Shown: positions 8,323 to 17,082, numbered from the stretch's first letter. The stretch is 64,000 nucleotides of DNA from Lachnospiraceae bacterium (GCA_024681795.1 JAILAD010000036.1:24899-88898); one strand, 5' to 3'. Made by a program: numbers and translations. Notes: generated by a model from the sequence alone, not told the origin.

Positions 8323-8992
8323 AATTTTAAGAAAACAGTCACCGACGGCAGAACCGTACTGGCAGGAATTTCTTTATGAGAAAAAAGACAATCGGACCGT
8401 GGCGGGCATGTTGGATGAACTGAATTATAAAGACAATTTAAAGGATATTAACGGAAATCCCGCACCCGGAATTCAGTGGGAATGTTCCTGTCTGCAGGGC
8501 ATGTGCGGCGGCTGTGCCATGGTGATTAACGGAAAACCCGCACTCGCCTGTGAAACATTTTTAAGAGATTTAAAAGGCGATACGGTTACAATCGAACCTT
8601 TGAAAAAGTTTTTCACGGTTGCGGATCTCGTAGTGGACAGGAGTGTCATTTCCGAAAACCTGAAGAAGGTAAATGCCTGCATCGAGGAATATAAGCTTTC
8701 CGACAAAGCAGACCATGAACAGATGTATTCGGCTGCAAAATGCTTAAAATGCGGCCTTTGCCTGGAGGTATGTCCCAATTATAAGGATGGCAGAAACTTT
8801 TTCGGCGCATTGTTCGCGAATGACTGTTATCTGATTGCATCAAGGAGCGGAACGCAGAAAGAGGAGATTATGGAATCCTACGATTCGCATTTTGCAAAAG
8901 GATGTTCCAAATCGCTTTCCTGCGAAGACGTATGTCCGATGAAAATTCCCACTCTGGCATCCATTGCCAGAATGAACCGGAGAAAATTATAG
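8312..8992 (+). CDS. Iron-sulfur subunit, fumarate reductase/succinate dehydrogenase family
   Basis: This 226-residue protein wires the flavoprotein to the membrane cytochrome. An N-terminal plant-type [2Fe-2S] ferredoxin domain carries CSCLQGMCGGC and a fourth cysteine in LACET. The C-terminal domain carries CLKCGLCLEVCP and CSKSLSCEDVCP, the ligand pattern for the further Fe-S clusters of SdhB/FrdB. The start at 8312 is chosen over 8306 because GGAG at 8301-8304 is spaced seven bases from it; either way the gene overlaps the flavoprotein gene. After the TAG stop the same frame stays open for 33 more codons with a sensible amphipathic composition, ending at 9094. This is discussed under findings. 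Confidence 0.85.
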   Translation: MKVRILRKQSPTAEPYWQEFLYEKKDNRTVAGMLDELNYKDNLKDINGNPAPGIQWECSCLQGMCGGCAMVINGKPALACETFLRDLKGDTVTIEPLKKFFTVADLVVDRSVISENLKKVNACIEEYKLSDKADHEQMYSAAKCLKCGLCLEVCPNYKDGRNFFGALFANDCYLIASRSGTQKEEIMESYDSHFAKGCSKSLSCEDVCPMKIPTLASIARMNRRKL

Positions 8993-9101
8993 AAAGGGCG
9001 GAAACCATTCCGTTTGGAAACCATACTCTTTGCGGTATTTGAGGCAAGAAGAATTAAGAAAATCGAAGCCTATAAGATTCTGATTGCGGAATAAAAAAGG
9101 A

Positions 9102-9130
9102 ATGACTTAGAGCAGTAAAATTGATACAAT
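9102..9130 (+). promoter_or_regulatory. Putative promoter of the two-component system
   Basis: ATGACT and TACAAT are separated by 17 bases, about 80 bases before the response-regulator start. The -35 is imperfect, so this is tentative. Confidence 0.4.
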
Positions 9131-9210
9131 AAAATGTGGCAGGCATCCGGAAAGGGGCCTGTCACCATTTGGATTTCAGAAGAAACAAACGGAAACACAG
9201 GGAGCGGAAT

Positions 9211-9990
9211 ATGCATTATAACTGTCTTATCGTGGATGACGAAACAGAACTTGCAAAAATGACGGCAGAGTACTTCAACATGTTTGAGGTAGCTACTGCC
9301 TATGTGGGAAGCGGAGCGGAATGCTTTGCGTTTTTAAAAGAAAACACTGCGGATCTGATTTTGCTGGACATTAATTTAGGCGACGGCACGGGATTTGAGG
9401 TCTGCAAAAAGTTAAGAGAAGAAATGCAGCTTCCGATTCTTTTTGTCAGTGCGCGTCAGAGCGATGACGATGTTTTAATTGCTCTTTCCGTCGGCGGTGA
9501 CGATTATGTCAAAAAGCCTTACAGCCTTTCCGTTCTGCTTGCGAAGGTTAAGGTGAATTTGAAACGTGTGGAGCAGATGGAGAAGGTTCGTGCGGAAGCG
9601 GAAAGCAGAATTTCGGCCCCGGAAGGGGAAAACGCAGTCTGCTCTCATTGCGGTCATGATATTCATGAGGGAGAAGGAGAGCATTCCGGGTCTTCAAAGA
9701 CGGAACTTTTGAAACTGGATGATGCCACCATGTCCGCCGTTTTAAACGGAAACAGGATACCGCTGAAAGCAAAGGAATTTGCGCTTCTTGCATGTCTTTA
9801 CGAACACAGAAACACGATTGTGAAAAAAGAGGTTCTTTTTGATGAGGTCTGGGGAGATTCGTTTTTCTCGGACAGTACGTTAAACGTGCACATCCGGAAA
9901 CTGCGCGAGAAACTGGAAGAGAATCCGAATGAGCCGAAACTGATTAAAACAATATGGGGAACCGGATATTATCTGGAAATTCCGGAATAG
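9211..9990 (+). CDS. OmpR/PhoB-family response regulator with a Cys/His-containing linker
   Basis: The preferred start is ATG 9211 (MHYNCLIVDD), which follows a GGGAGCGGA ribosome site; the 9136 start in the ORF track adds 25 residues before a complete receiver domain. Residues 1-120 form the receiver with the acidic pair VDDE, phosphoacceptor in LILLDINLGDG and lysine in YVKKPYS. The C-terminus (about 165-259) is a winged-helix DNA-binding domain (VWGDSFFSDSTLNVHIRKLREKL). Between them an unusual linker contains CSHCGHDIHEG with Cys144, Cys147, His149 and His152, which could bind a metal. The sensor kinase gene starts six bases downstream. Target genes are unknown; no nearby transporter is on the same transcript. 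Confidence 0.85.
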   Translation: MHYNCLIVDDETELAKMTAEYFNMFEVATAYVGSGAECFAFLKENTADLILLDINLGDGTGFEVCKKLREEMQLPILFVSARQSDDDVLIALSVGGDDYVKKPYSLSVLLAKVKVNLKRVEQMEKVRAEAESRISAPEGENAVCSHCGHDIHEGEGEHSGSSKTELLKLDDATMSAVLNGNRIPLKAKEFALLACLYEHRNTIVKKEVLFDEVWGDSFFSDSTLNVHIRKLREKLEENPNEPKLIKTIWGTGYYLEIPE

Positions 9991-9996
9991 AATCAT

Positions 9997-11307
9997 ATGA
10001 AAATTCTTCGACAGATTACAATTGCATTCGTGGTATTTATGCTGCTGATTCTGGCGGCCTTTTTCTATGTGAACGGTCATTTGAATTTTACCCAGAGGGA
10101 TCTGATTTATTACAATGACCAGCTTCATAAAATTGAACGCGAAATTCAAAAAGGGGAAAAGGAGAGCGTAATCGAAAAACGATATCATTGTAACATTATT
10201 CTTTCCACCGATTTAGCGGACCCGGAGCTTGCGGAGCTTTACCGGAATTCCGCATTTATTCTGGATCTTGCTCCGGACGGGGAATATATCGGAAAAGTTG
10301 CCTGGACGGATCTTCTGGATCAGTATAATTCGGCAAAATTCGGATTTTTCTCATTGGCACTTGTTGCCTGGACCGTAATTTTTATCGGCGGAGTGTTGAT
10401 GCTTATCTATTTTTACCGTTATCTGCTCAAACCGGTTGACGAACTGAAGGGCTTTTCCGAGGAAATCGCAAAAGGAAATCTGGAGGTTAAGCTTCCGATT
10501 CACAAAAGGAATATTTTCGGGGAATTCGTGGAAGCCTTTGATTTGATGCGTGAACAGCTCATTGTGGCAAAAAACAGGGAGATAAAGGCGGAAAAGGCCA
10601 GGAAGGAACTGGTTTCCGAATTAAGCCACGATATCAAGACGCCGGTATCGGTAATTAAAGCAACCTGCGAGGTGATCGGAGTAAAAGTAAAGGATGAGGA
10701 TACCATCGGAAAAGTGGAAGTCATTTCGCAGAAAGCCGAGACAATCAGTCAGCTTGTCAGTCATATGATGCATGCAAACCTGGATGACCTGGAAGAAATC
10801 ACCGTGATACCGACCGAGGAAAACAGCCTGATTATTGCGGATTTCTTTAAGAATCTGAAGCAGTACGGAAATATCGTTATGGAAAATGAAATTCCCGGGT
10901 GTCTGGTTTATATGGACCGGTTAAGGTTAGAGCAGGCTATCGACAATGTAGTCGGGAATTCCTATAAATACGCGGGAACGGACATTCATGTAAGATTTGA
11001 TTCCTTTCTGGTGGACATGCCGCCTGAGGGAATCGAAAACGGCGGAAAAACCGGAAATGCCGGATTGGCAAATCTGAAAAAGGCAGAGTTTTTGAGAATC
11101 CGGATTCGGGATGACGGTCCCGGTGTAAACGAGGATGAACTTCCGTTAATAGCGGAAAAATACTACCGCGGCAGTAACTCGGCGGGCAAGACGGGCTCGG
11201 GGCTGGGATTTTTCCTTGTAAAACATTATATGGAAAAAATGAAAGGCGGACTGGAATACTACAATAACAACGGTTTTGTGGCAGAACTCCTGCTTCGCAA
11301 GGTGTAG
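9997..11307 (+). CDS. Membrane sensor histidine kinase
   Basis: This 436-residue kinase has membrane segments at about 5-25 and 115-140 enclosing a ~90-residue extracellular sensor region. A HAMP domain follows (YLLKPVDELKGFSEEIAKGNLEVKLP). The phosphoacceptor helix has ELSHDIKTPVSVIK, and the HATPase domain has an N-box VVGNSYKYAG, IRDDGPGV and GSGLGFFLVKHYMEKM. It is the partner of the response regulator encoded six bases upstream. The kinase type resembles VanS/HpkA-like clostridial kinases by motif spacing; the stimulus cannot be read from the sequence. No terminator is obvious before the pckA promoter. Confidence 0.88.
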   Translation: MKILRQITIAFVVFMLLILAAFFYVNGHLNFTQRDLIYYNDQLHKIEREIQKGEKESVIEKRYHCNIILSTDLADPELAELYRNSAFILDLAPDGEYIGKVAWTDLLDQYNSAKFGFFSLALVAWTVIFIGGVLMLIYFYRYLLKPVDELKGFSEEIAKGNLEVKLPIHKRNIFGEFVEAFDLMREQLIVAKNREIKAEKARKELVSELSHDIKTPVSVIKATCEVIGVKVKDEDTIGKVEVISQKAETISQLVSHMMHANLDDLEEITVIPTEENSLIIADFFKNLKQYGNIVMENEIPGCLVYMDRLRLEQAIDNVVGNSYKYAGTDIHVRFDSFLVDMPPEGIENGGKTGNAGLANLKKAEFLRIRIRDDGPGVNEDELPLIAEKYYRGSNSAGKTGSGLGFFLVKHYMEKMKGGLEYYNNNGFVAELLLRKV

Positions 11308-11359
11308 CGGAGGCTTATATTTTAATCAAAATTTAAGGCACTGCTTTCCAAAGAAATTA

Positions 11360-11389
11360 TTGACGAAAACCCCTGTTATTTTATATACT
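11360..11389 (+). promoter_or_regulatory. pckA promoter
   Basis: TTGACG and TATACT with an 18-base spacer lie about 100 bases before the pckA start codon. This leaves a ~95-base leader, which ends in an AAAGGAGAG ribosome site. Confidence 0.65.
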
Positions 11390-11491
11390 AATGGGTGGTG
11401 TGGTTAGTGATTTGAAACCATTTTTGAAACACAATTCACCAAGTTAAGTTAACGGGGGAAACCCTGAATAAAATTATAAAGGAGAGACACT

Positions 11492-13105
11492 ATGGCAAAC
11501 ATTGATTTAACAAAGTATGGCATTACCGGTACTACGGAAATCGTACACAATCCCTCTTTTGAGATGCTGTATGAAGAAGAAAAGAAACCGGAACTGACGG
11601 GCTATGAGGTAGGTGTTGATACCGAACTCGGCGCTGTAAACGTTATGACAGGTATTTATACCGGTCGTTCCCCGAAAGACAAATACATCGTTATGGATGA
11701 GAATTCCAAGGATACCGTTTGGTGGACCACGGAAGGATACAAGAACGACAACCATCCCATGACACAGGAAACCTGGGAAGCTGTTAAGGATCTTGCAAAG
11801 AAGGAACTTTCCAACAAGAGACTTTTCGTTGTAGATGCATTCTGTGGCGCTAACAAAGACTCCCGTATGGCAGTTCGTTTCATCGTGGAAGTAGCATGGC
11901 AGGCACATTTCATTAAGAATATGTTCATCCAGCCTTCTGAGGAAGAACTTGCTAACTTCGAGCCGAACTTCGTAATCTACAATGCATCCAAGGCTAAAGT
12001 TGAGAATTTTGCAGAACTCGGTCTGAATTCCGAAACCTGCGTTGCATTCAATATTACTTCCCGCGAGCAGGTTATCATCAACACCTGGTACGGCGGTGAG
12101 ATGAAGAAAGGTATGTTCTCCATGATGAACTATTACCTTCCTCTTCAGGGCATGGCTTCCATGCACTGCTCCGCAAATACCGATATGGAAGGAAAGAATA
12201 CCGCAATCTTCTTCGGACTTTCCGGAACCGGTAAGACTACCCTTTCCACCGATCCTAAGAGATTACTCATCGGTGATGATGAGCACGGCTGGGATGACAA
12301 CGGTGTATTCAACTTCGAAGGCGGATGCTATGCTAAGGTTATCAACCTTGACAAAGATTCCGAGCCGGACATCTACAACGCAATTAAGAGAGATGCGCTT
12401 TTGGAGAACGTAACCGTTGATGCAAACGGAAAGATTGATTTCGCAGACAAGTCCGTTACCGAGAATACCCGTGTTTCCTATCCGATCGAGCATATCGAGA
12501 ATATCGTTAAGAAAGTAAACGGAATTTCCGCAGGTCCTGACGCAAAGAACGTAATCTTCTTATCTGCAGATGCATTCGGCGTACTTCCTCCGGTTTCCAT
12601 TTTAACTCCGGAACAGACCCAGTATTACTTCTTATCCGGATTTACCGCAAAGCTTGCAGGTACCGAGCGCGGAATTACCGAGCCGACTCCTACCTTCTCC
12701 GCTTGCTTCGGACAGGCATTCTTAGAGCTTCATCCTACCAAGTACGGTGAAGAACTTGTTAAGAAGATGCAGAAGAGCGGTGCAAAGGCTTACCTTGTTA
12801 ACACCGGATGGAACGGAACCGGAAAGAGAATCTCCATCAAAGATACCCGTGGTATCATCGATGCAATCCTTAACGGCGACGTTAACAACGCTCCTACCAA
12901 GAAGATTCCGATCTTCGATTTCGAAGTTCCGACCGAACTTCCCGGTGTAGATCCCGCTATTCTGGATCCTCGCGATACTTATGCAGATGCTTCCGAGTGG
13001 GATGCTAAAGCAAAAGATCTTGCTGAAAGATTCATCAAGAACTTCAAGAAGTATGAGACCAATGATGCAGGTAAGGCACTTGTTGCAGCAGGCCCTCAGA
13101 TTTAA
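11492..13105 (+). CDS. pckA: Phosphoenolpyruvate carboxykinase (ATP)
   Basis: This 537-residue enzyme interconverts oxaloacetate plus ATP with PEP, CO2 and ADP. In a fermenter that makes succinate it often runs in the carboxylating direction. Full family length is present. The substrate loop [10 protein letters not shown], the kinase-type P-loop [11 protein letters not shown], the metal-binding DDEHGW and the [11 protein letters not shown] segment are all intact, which places it in the ATP-dependent rather than the GTP-dependent family. Start ATG 11492 follows AAAGGAGAGACACT. The gene stands alone between its own promoter and a strong terminator. Codon usage is clearly biased (GTT, CTT, AAG), as in highly expressed genes. 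It could feed oxaloacetate toward the fumarate reductase-like complex encoded at 6130-8992. Confidence 0.97.
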   Translation: MANIDLTKYGITGTTEIVHNPSFEMLYEEEKKPELTGYEVGVDTELGAVNVMTGIYTGRSPKDKYIVMDENSKDTVWWTTEGYKNDNHPMTQETWEAVKDLAKKELSNKRLFVVDAFCGANKDSRMAVRFIVEVAWQAHFIKNMFIQPSEEELANFEPNFVIYNASKAKVENFAELGLNSETCVAFNITSREQVIINTWYGGEMKKGMFSMMNYYLPLQGMASMHCSANTDMEGKNTAIFFGLSGTGKTTLSTDPKRLLIGDDEHGWDDNGVFNFEGGCYAKVINLDKDSEPDIYNAIKRDALLENVTVDANGKIDFADKSVTENTRVSYPIEHIENIVKKVNGISAGPDAKNVIFLSADAFGVLPPVSILTPEQTQYYFLSGFTAKLAGTERGITEPTPTFSACFGQAFLELHPTKYGEELVKKMQKSGAKAYLVNTGWNGTGKRISIKDTRGIIDAILNGDVNNAPTKKIPIFDFEVPTELPGVDPAILDPRDTYADASEWDAKAKDLAERFIKNFKKYETNDAGKALVAAGPQI

Positions 13106-13135
13106 TTCATAGTTTGATTTAAGAATTTATGAAAA

Positions 13136-13170
13136 CCTCCGTCCGGGGATATCCGGACGGAGGTTTTTTT
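13136..13170 (+). terminator. pckA: pckA terminator
   Basis: A perfect 11-base stem (CCTCCGTCCGG / CCGGACGGAGG) with a 6-base loop is followed by seven Ts. Confidence 0.92.
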
Positions 13171-13197
13171 GGACCACGAACCCCGTCCCCCTGGTCC
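13171..13197. repeat. REP-like element abutting the pckA terminator
   Basis: GGACCA and TGGTCC arms enclose CGAACCCCGTCCCC, placed directly after the terminator T-run. C-rich cores and flanking palindromic arms resemble the other REP-like units of this window, but the sequence is a separate family and only one copy is present here. Confidence 0.45.
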
Positions 13198-13220
13198 ATC
13201 ACAGTTTTTTCATAGTTTTA

Positions 13221-13252
13221 CGGTAGAAGAAACTACCGGATTTTGTTATAAT
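13221..13252 (+). promoter_or_regulatory. trxB: trxB promoter region with palindrome CGGTAG-N6-CTACCG
   Basis: A perfect -10 TATAAT (13247-13252) is preceded at 13221-13238 by a 6-base perfect palindrome with a 6-base spacer, sitting where the -35 and spacer would be. No good -35 hexamer is visible. This is the arrangement of a regulated promoter, with an activator or repressor site replacing or covering the -35. Confidence 0.45.
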
Positions 13253-13339
13253 TAATACGTTCCGTGAGAATACGAAACAACATTTGCGAACGAAAAAAAT
13301 ATCATTTGGAAAAACCATTAAAGAACGGAGAGAAAAGCC

Positions 13340-14269
13340 ATGAATCAATATGATTTAATTATTATAGGATCGGGCCCTGCAGGTTTATCAGCGGCAATTT
13401 ATGCTACGAGAGCGGGTTTAAATGGCATTGTATTGGAAAAAGCCGGAGTCAGCGGCGGACAGGTACTGACCACCTATGAAGTGGATAATTATCCCGCACT
13501 TCCCGGAATCAACGGATTCGATCTCGGTATGAAGATGAGAGAACATGCGGACAAACTTGGCGCCAAATTTCAGGATGCATCCGTTACGGGACTGAAAATT
13601 GCAGAAAATCCGGACAGCCCTGATGCATATCATACAGTGGTATGCGACGGTGAGGAGTATCAGGCAAAGGGCGTAATTATTGCAACAGGTGCACATCACG
13701 CACTTCTCGGGGCACCCGGAGAATCGCAGTTCCAGGGCATGGGCGTATCTTATTGTGCAACCTGCGACGGAGCGTTCTTCCGGAAAAGGGATGTTGCCGT
13801 AGTCGGCGGCGGAGATGTGGCGCTTGAGGATGCCATTTTCCTGGCCCGCGTCTGCAACAAGGTATATCTGATTCACAGAAGAAACGAGTTCAGGGCAAAC
13901 AAGGCGCTGCAGGAAGCACTGAAAACATATGAAAACATTGAATATGTTCTCGATTCCACCGTGGAGGAACTGAAAGGTACGCAGTCCCTTGAGACAATCG
14001 TGGTAAAGAATAAGAATTCCGGAGAGCTAAGGGAAATTCAGGCAGCAGGCATTTTCATCGCAGTCGGTATTGTTCCCGATTCGGGTATTGCCGAAGGTGT
14101 TGTGGAAATGAATGAAAAAGGTTATATTATAGCCGGCGAGGACGGAAGAACCAATGTGAAGCGGATTTACGCCGCCGGAGACGTTCGTTCCAAGCAGCTT
14201 CGCCAGGTTGTAACGGCTGTTGCGGACGGCGCAAATGCCGTTACCTCCTTCCAGGAAGACAATCTGTAA
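13340..14269 (+). CDS. trxB: Thioredoxin-disulfide reductase
   Basis: This 309-residue flavoenzyme passes electrons from NADPH through FAD and a redox-active disulfide to thioredoxin. The N-terminal FAD fold has GSGPAGLSAAIYA, the redox centre is CATCDGAFF, and the second dinucleotide fold has GGGDVALEDAIFLA. The C-terminal FAD motif is YAAGDVR. The length is normal for the low-molecular-weight type. Start ATG 13340 follows AACGGAGAGA. No thioredoxin gene adjoins it. A palindrome between the expected -35 and the -10 suggests regulation, plausibly by redox state. A hairpin terminator follows. Confidence 0.95.
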   Translation: MNQYDLIIIGSGPAGLSAAIYATRAGLNGIVLEKAGVSGGQVLTTYEVDNYPALPGINGFDLGMKMREHADKLGAKFQDASVTGLKIAENPDSPDAYHTVVCDGEEYQAKGVIIATGAHHALLGAPGESQFQGMGVSYCATCDGAFFRKRDVAVVGGGDVALEDAIFLARVCNKVYLIHRRNEFRANKALQEALKTYENIEYVLDSTVEELKGTQSLETIVVKNKNSGELREIQAAGIFIAVGIVPDSGIAEGVVEMNEKGYIIAGEDGRTNVKRIYAAGDVRSKQLRQVVTAVADGANAVTSFQEDNL

Positions 14270-14350
14270 AAAACGGCATATAACAATTTGTAAAATGTAA
14301 TCCGTAACATATCTCATAATTGTTACAAAATAAAGCAAAGATTAAACAGG

Positions 14351-14394
14351 ACACGCAATTTTGACAAAAATGTCACAAATTGCGTGTTTTTTCA
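14351..14394 (+). terminator. Terminator after trxB
   Basis: An imperfect stem (ACACGCAATTTT-GAC / GTC-ACAAATTGCGTGT) with an A-rich loop is followed by a run of Ts. The whole 14270-14551 spacer is AT-rich. It also contains TTGACA near 14428 without a convincing -10; this may belong to the promoter of the next gene. Confidence 0.6.
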
Positions 14395-14551
14395 TGTTTT
14401 TTTACGTTTTTTCATGTGTGTTAAGGTTGACAAAAGCGACGGAAATATGATAAATTTAACAGGGATGTAACAAATTTGTAATAAATGACGCAATAATGAC
14501 GTATTTAATTATTTAATCAGGTTGACTTTATTAAGGATTTGACGTTTCGAT

Positions 14552-15886
14552 ATGTTTCGTAAAAGAATTTTAGCAGTTTTATCTATATTGGCAGTAATCG
14601 CAAGTATTCTTGTATTCACTCTTTCTTCCAGAGCGGAAGAAAATCTGATCCCCGATGATTTGATAACAGAATCCAGGGAAGCGGAAGCGGCCGGAGAAGA
14701 AATTAAATTCCCGGTTGCCGGTGTTTCTGCGGCGTTAAAAGAAGGTTCCGATTATGAAACCGTAAAAAGTGCGGCGGACGAACTGGCGGTTCAGACCGGC
14801 AGTGTGAAATTGGAAGATCTTACGGTAAAGGTCAGCAGCAGCCTGAAAGAGGCGGAAGCGGAAGAAGCGGCCAAAGAGGAATTAACGGAAGAAGAGAATA
14901 CCGTGGATTCCGAAGAGGCTTTGGATGAGGAAGAGACTGAAAGCGAAGAAGAGTCTGTAAAGCAGGAAGAAGTGAATTATGATGCAATCTGCCTGGCAGG
15001 CGACTATATTCACTTAAGAAAAGAAGCTTCCGAATTCAGCGAAACGACCGGTGTTTTCTATCATGATGCCGTAGCGGAAGTAATCGGCGAAGAGAACGAT
15101 TGGTATCAGGTGAAATCCGGAAACGTAACCGGATATATCAGAAAAAGCCTCCTTGCAACCGGTGAGGAAGCACAGGAAAAAATAGAAGACGCGAAGATTA
15201 CGACTGCAACGGTGGAAAAAGAAAATTTAATTGTCCGTATGGCGCCGAATAAAAGTGCAACCGGAGTAGAGATTGTGCCGGAAAACGAAGAATTAAACGT
15301 TCTCGGAATCGTGAATGACTGGGTGGCTGTAGAGACCGAAGAAGGTACGGGTTATATTTACAAGCCCTATACAAATGTAAAAACCCAGTATATCACCGCT
15401 CTTACCGCGGATGAAGTTACCGCTCAGGAAAAAGAAGCAATCCGCAATGCCATGGAAGAAAGAGCACTGCAGTGTATCGCATACAATGCGGCAAACGGAC
15501 AGCCGAGCAGTTTTACCTCCAGAGAGGACAGCAATGAGAAGGGCCGTGAGGTTGCGGAATTTGCCCTTCAGTTCGTCGGAAATCCCTATGTATGGGGCGG
15601 AGTAAGCTTAACGGACGGATGTGACTGTTCCGGTTTCGTAATGAGCGTTTATAAGGAATTCGGATTCAATTTAACCCATTCTACCGAAATCGACCAGACG
15701 GAAGGTATGGCAGTTGAGACGATTGAAGGAGCAGAGGCGGGAGATATCATCTGCTATCAGGGACATGTGGCAATTTACATCGGAGACGGCATGATTGTAC
15801 ATGCAGCCGGTGAAGCGAAAGGAATTATTATTACTCCGGCCTGCTATGACAATATTATTACGGTCAGAAGAATGTTTGCGGAGTGA
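14552..15886 (+). CDS. Secreted SH3b/NlpC-P60 peptidoglycan hydrolase
   Basis: This 444-residue exported protein has an N-terminal signal segment (KRILAVLSILAVIASILVFTLSSRA) and a long acidic low-complexity region (about 105-145, EE-rich). Two bacterial SH3 domains follow (about 145-205 and 220-275, each with a VRMAPN- or LRKEAS-like start). A C-terminal NlpC/P60 domain completes it. The catalytic cysteine is Cys359 in DGCDCSGF; the histidine lies in GHVAIYIGDG and a third polar residue follows in the IVHA region. Such enzymes cut D-Glu to diamino-acid bonds in stem peptides, and the SH3 domains bind the wall. It is a single gene ended by a strong terminator. The acidic spacer may keep the protein soluble or bind cations. 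Confidence 0.9.
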   Translation: MFRKRILAVLSILAVIASILVFTLSSRAEENLIPDDLITESREAEAAGEEIKFPVAGVSAALKEGSDYETVKSAADELAVQTGSVKLEDLTVKVSSSLKEAEAEEAAKEELTEEENTVDSEEALDEEETESEEESVKQEEVNYDAICLAGDYIHLRKEASEFSETTGVFYHDAVAEVIGEENDWYQVKSGNVTGYIRKSLLATGEEAQEKIEDAKITTATVEKENLIVRMAPNKSATGVEIVPENEELNVLGIVNDWVAVETEEGTGYIYKPYTNVKTQYITALTADEVTAQEKEAIRNAMEERALQCIAYNAANGQPSSFTSREDSNEKGREVAEFALQFVGNPYVWGGVSLTDGCDCSGFVMSVYKEFGFNLTHSTEIDQTEGMAVETIEGAEAGDIICYQGHVAIYIGDGMIVHAAGEAKGIIITPACYDNIITVRRMFAE

Positions 15887-15940
15887 TTTACCGGAGCAGA
15901 CAACAAAAGTTGACCAAAGCGGATTTATCAAGAATTTTAC

Positions 15941-15970
15941 GGGCATCGTTTTCGAAACGATGCCCTTTTT
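15941..15970 (+). terminator. Terminator of the NlpC/P60 gene
   Basis: A perfect 11-base stem (GGGCATCGTTT / AAACGATGCCC) with a TCG loop is followed by five Ts. Confidence 0.93.
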
Positions 15971-16137
15971 CAGTTCCGGACGGAATTTCCTGAAAGGGGC
16001 AGAACAGGAGGGTTTATTACATAAAATGTGTCTTTTTGGTGAATTTGCACAAAAGCGTGTAAATCAAGGGGAAAAACGGATTTTCTGAAAAAAGATTTCC
16101 ACCGTCAAAATCACGTAAAACAGACTTATAAACGAAG

Positions 16138-16155
16138 TTATCCACATTATCCACA
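16138..16155 (+). promoter_or_regulatory. Two abutting DnaA boxes (TTATCCACA x2)
   Basis: TTATCCACA occurs twice head-to-tail with no gap. Both match the consensus TTATNCACA exactly. They lie in the 430-base non-coding stretch 15971-16400 between the hydrolase terminator and hpf, which is AT-rich and otherwise holds only the hpf promoter. A weaker TGTGGAAAA follows near 16274 in the opposite sense. No dnaA or dnaN gene is present, so a DnaA-regulatory or titration site is likelier than an origin. Confidence 0.55.
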
Positions 16156-16314
16156 TAAAAATGAATGGTTTGGTCAAATAATTATGGTAACTGAAGGAAC
16201 GTTTGTTTTGTGAAGAACGTAGAAAACGCATAAATACTGAATTTTTCGTTGACTTTCAAATTATCTAAAGGTTGTGGAAAAATAATCAGAATATTCTGAC
16301 AATTTGAGAAGCAG

Positions 16315-16343
16315 TTGCCAAAAAGGGCGAAAAATGATATACT
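16315..16343 (+). promoter_or_regulatory. hpf: hpf promoter
   Basis: TTGCCA and TATACT are separated by 17 bases, 66 bases before the hpf start codon. Confidence 0.65.
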
Positions 16344-16409
16344 TTCCATATCGAAGCGAGGGGCTACAAACGCTTTGATATACGACATTCCAATGAAAGG
16401 GTGAGCAGT

Positions 16410-16937
16410 ATGAAATTTATTATTGTGGGGAAAAACATTGAGGTAACACCGGGACTGAAATCAGCAGTTGAGGACAAGCTCGGAAAGTTGGAGAAGTATT
16501 TCAGCGAAGACACGGAGGTACATGTTACATTAAGCGTTGAAAAAGAAAGCCAGAAGATTGAAGTAACGATTCCCGTTAAGGGCAATATCATTCGTTCCGA
16601 ACAGGCCAGCAACGATATGTACGTATCGATTGATCTGGTAGAGGAAATCATCGAAAGACAGCTTAAAAAGTATAAGAACAAACTGACCAATCATAAGTCC
16701 AATGTTTCTTATTTCAAACAGGAGTACATTGAGAAGGATTTCCTGGATGAGGACGAGATTAAGATTATCCGTACCAAGAAATTCGACATCAAGCCGATGT
16801 ATCCGGAAGATGCATGTGTACAGATGGAACTTTTGGGACATAATTTCTTTGTATTCAACAATGCAGAGACCGAGACCATCTGTGTGGTTTATAAGAGAAA
16901 GGGCAATACCTACGGTCTGATTGAACCGGAAAACTGA
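16410..16937 (+). CDS. hpf: Ribosome hibernation-promoting factor, long form
   Basis: This 175-residue protein inactivates ribosomes by pairing them into 100S dimers. The N-terminal ribosome-binding domain (about 1-95) has the beta-alpha fold pattern with VTPGLKSAVEDKLGKLEKYF and VEVTIPV-like strands. After a linker, the C-terminal dimerisation domain (about 118-175) has KKFDIKPMYPEDACVQMELLGHNFFVF and ends YGLIEPE. The long form is standard in Firmicutes. The start at ATG 16410 is chosen because AAAGGG lies eight bases upstream; the GTG at 16401 overlaps that ribosome site. The gene has its own promoter and shares a bidirectional terminator with the convergent ydjH-like gene. Confidence 0.93.
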   Translation: MKFIIVGKNIEVTPGLKSAVEDKLGKLEKYFSEDTEVHVTLSVEKESQKIEVTIPVKGNIIRSEQASNDMYVSIDLVEEIIERQLKKYKNKLTNHKSNVSYFKQEYIEKDFLDEDEIKIIRTKKFDIKPMYPEDACVQMELLGHNFFVFNNAETETICVVYKRKGNTYGLIEPEN

Positions 16938-17030
16938 TATACGTCAAAATACGACGTAATACGACGCTATACGGCGAAATACGACAAGTAAACAGAATGA
17001 CTTAAAAACAGAATATTGAATACAAAATTA

Positions 17031-17061
17031 AAACCCTGCCGGGTTTCCCGGCAGGGTTTTT
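17031..17061. terminator. Bidirectional terminator between hpf and the SPFH operon
   Basis: A perfect 13-base stem (AAACCCTGCCGGG / CCCGGCAGGGTTT) with a TTT loop is followed by Ts on the plus strand and preceded by As. It can serve both converging transcripts. Confidence 0.92.
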
Positions 17062-17082
17062 GCTTTAGCCTTGTTGAAGCGT

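Noticed and set aside
11507-12166. 219-residue minus-strand ORF in pckA
   Set aside because: Antisense to an unambiguous, full-length PEP carboxykinase gene.
14270-14551. Riboswitch before the NlpC/P60 gene
   Set aside because: The spacer holds one terminator-like stem and AT-rich DNA; no known aptamer core was visible.
16138-16155. Chromosomal origin at the tandem DnaA boxes
   Set aside because: Only two boxes, no dnaA, dnaN, recF, gyrB or rpmH nearby and no AT-rich 13-mer array; a regulatory or titration site is likelier.
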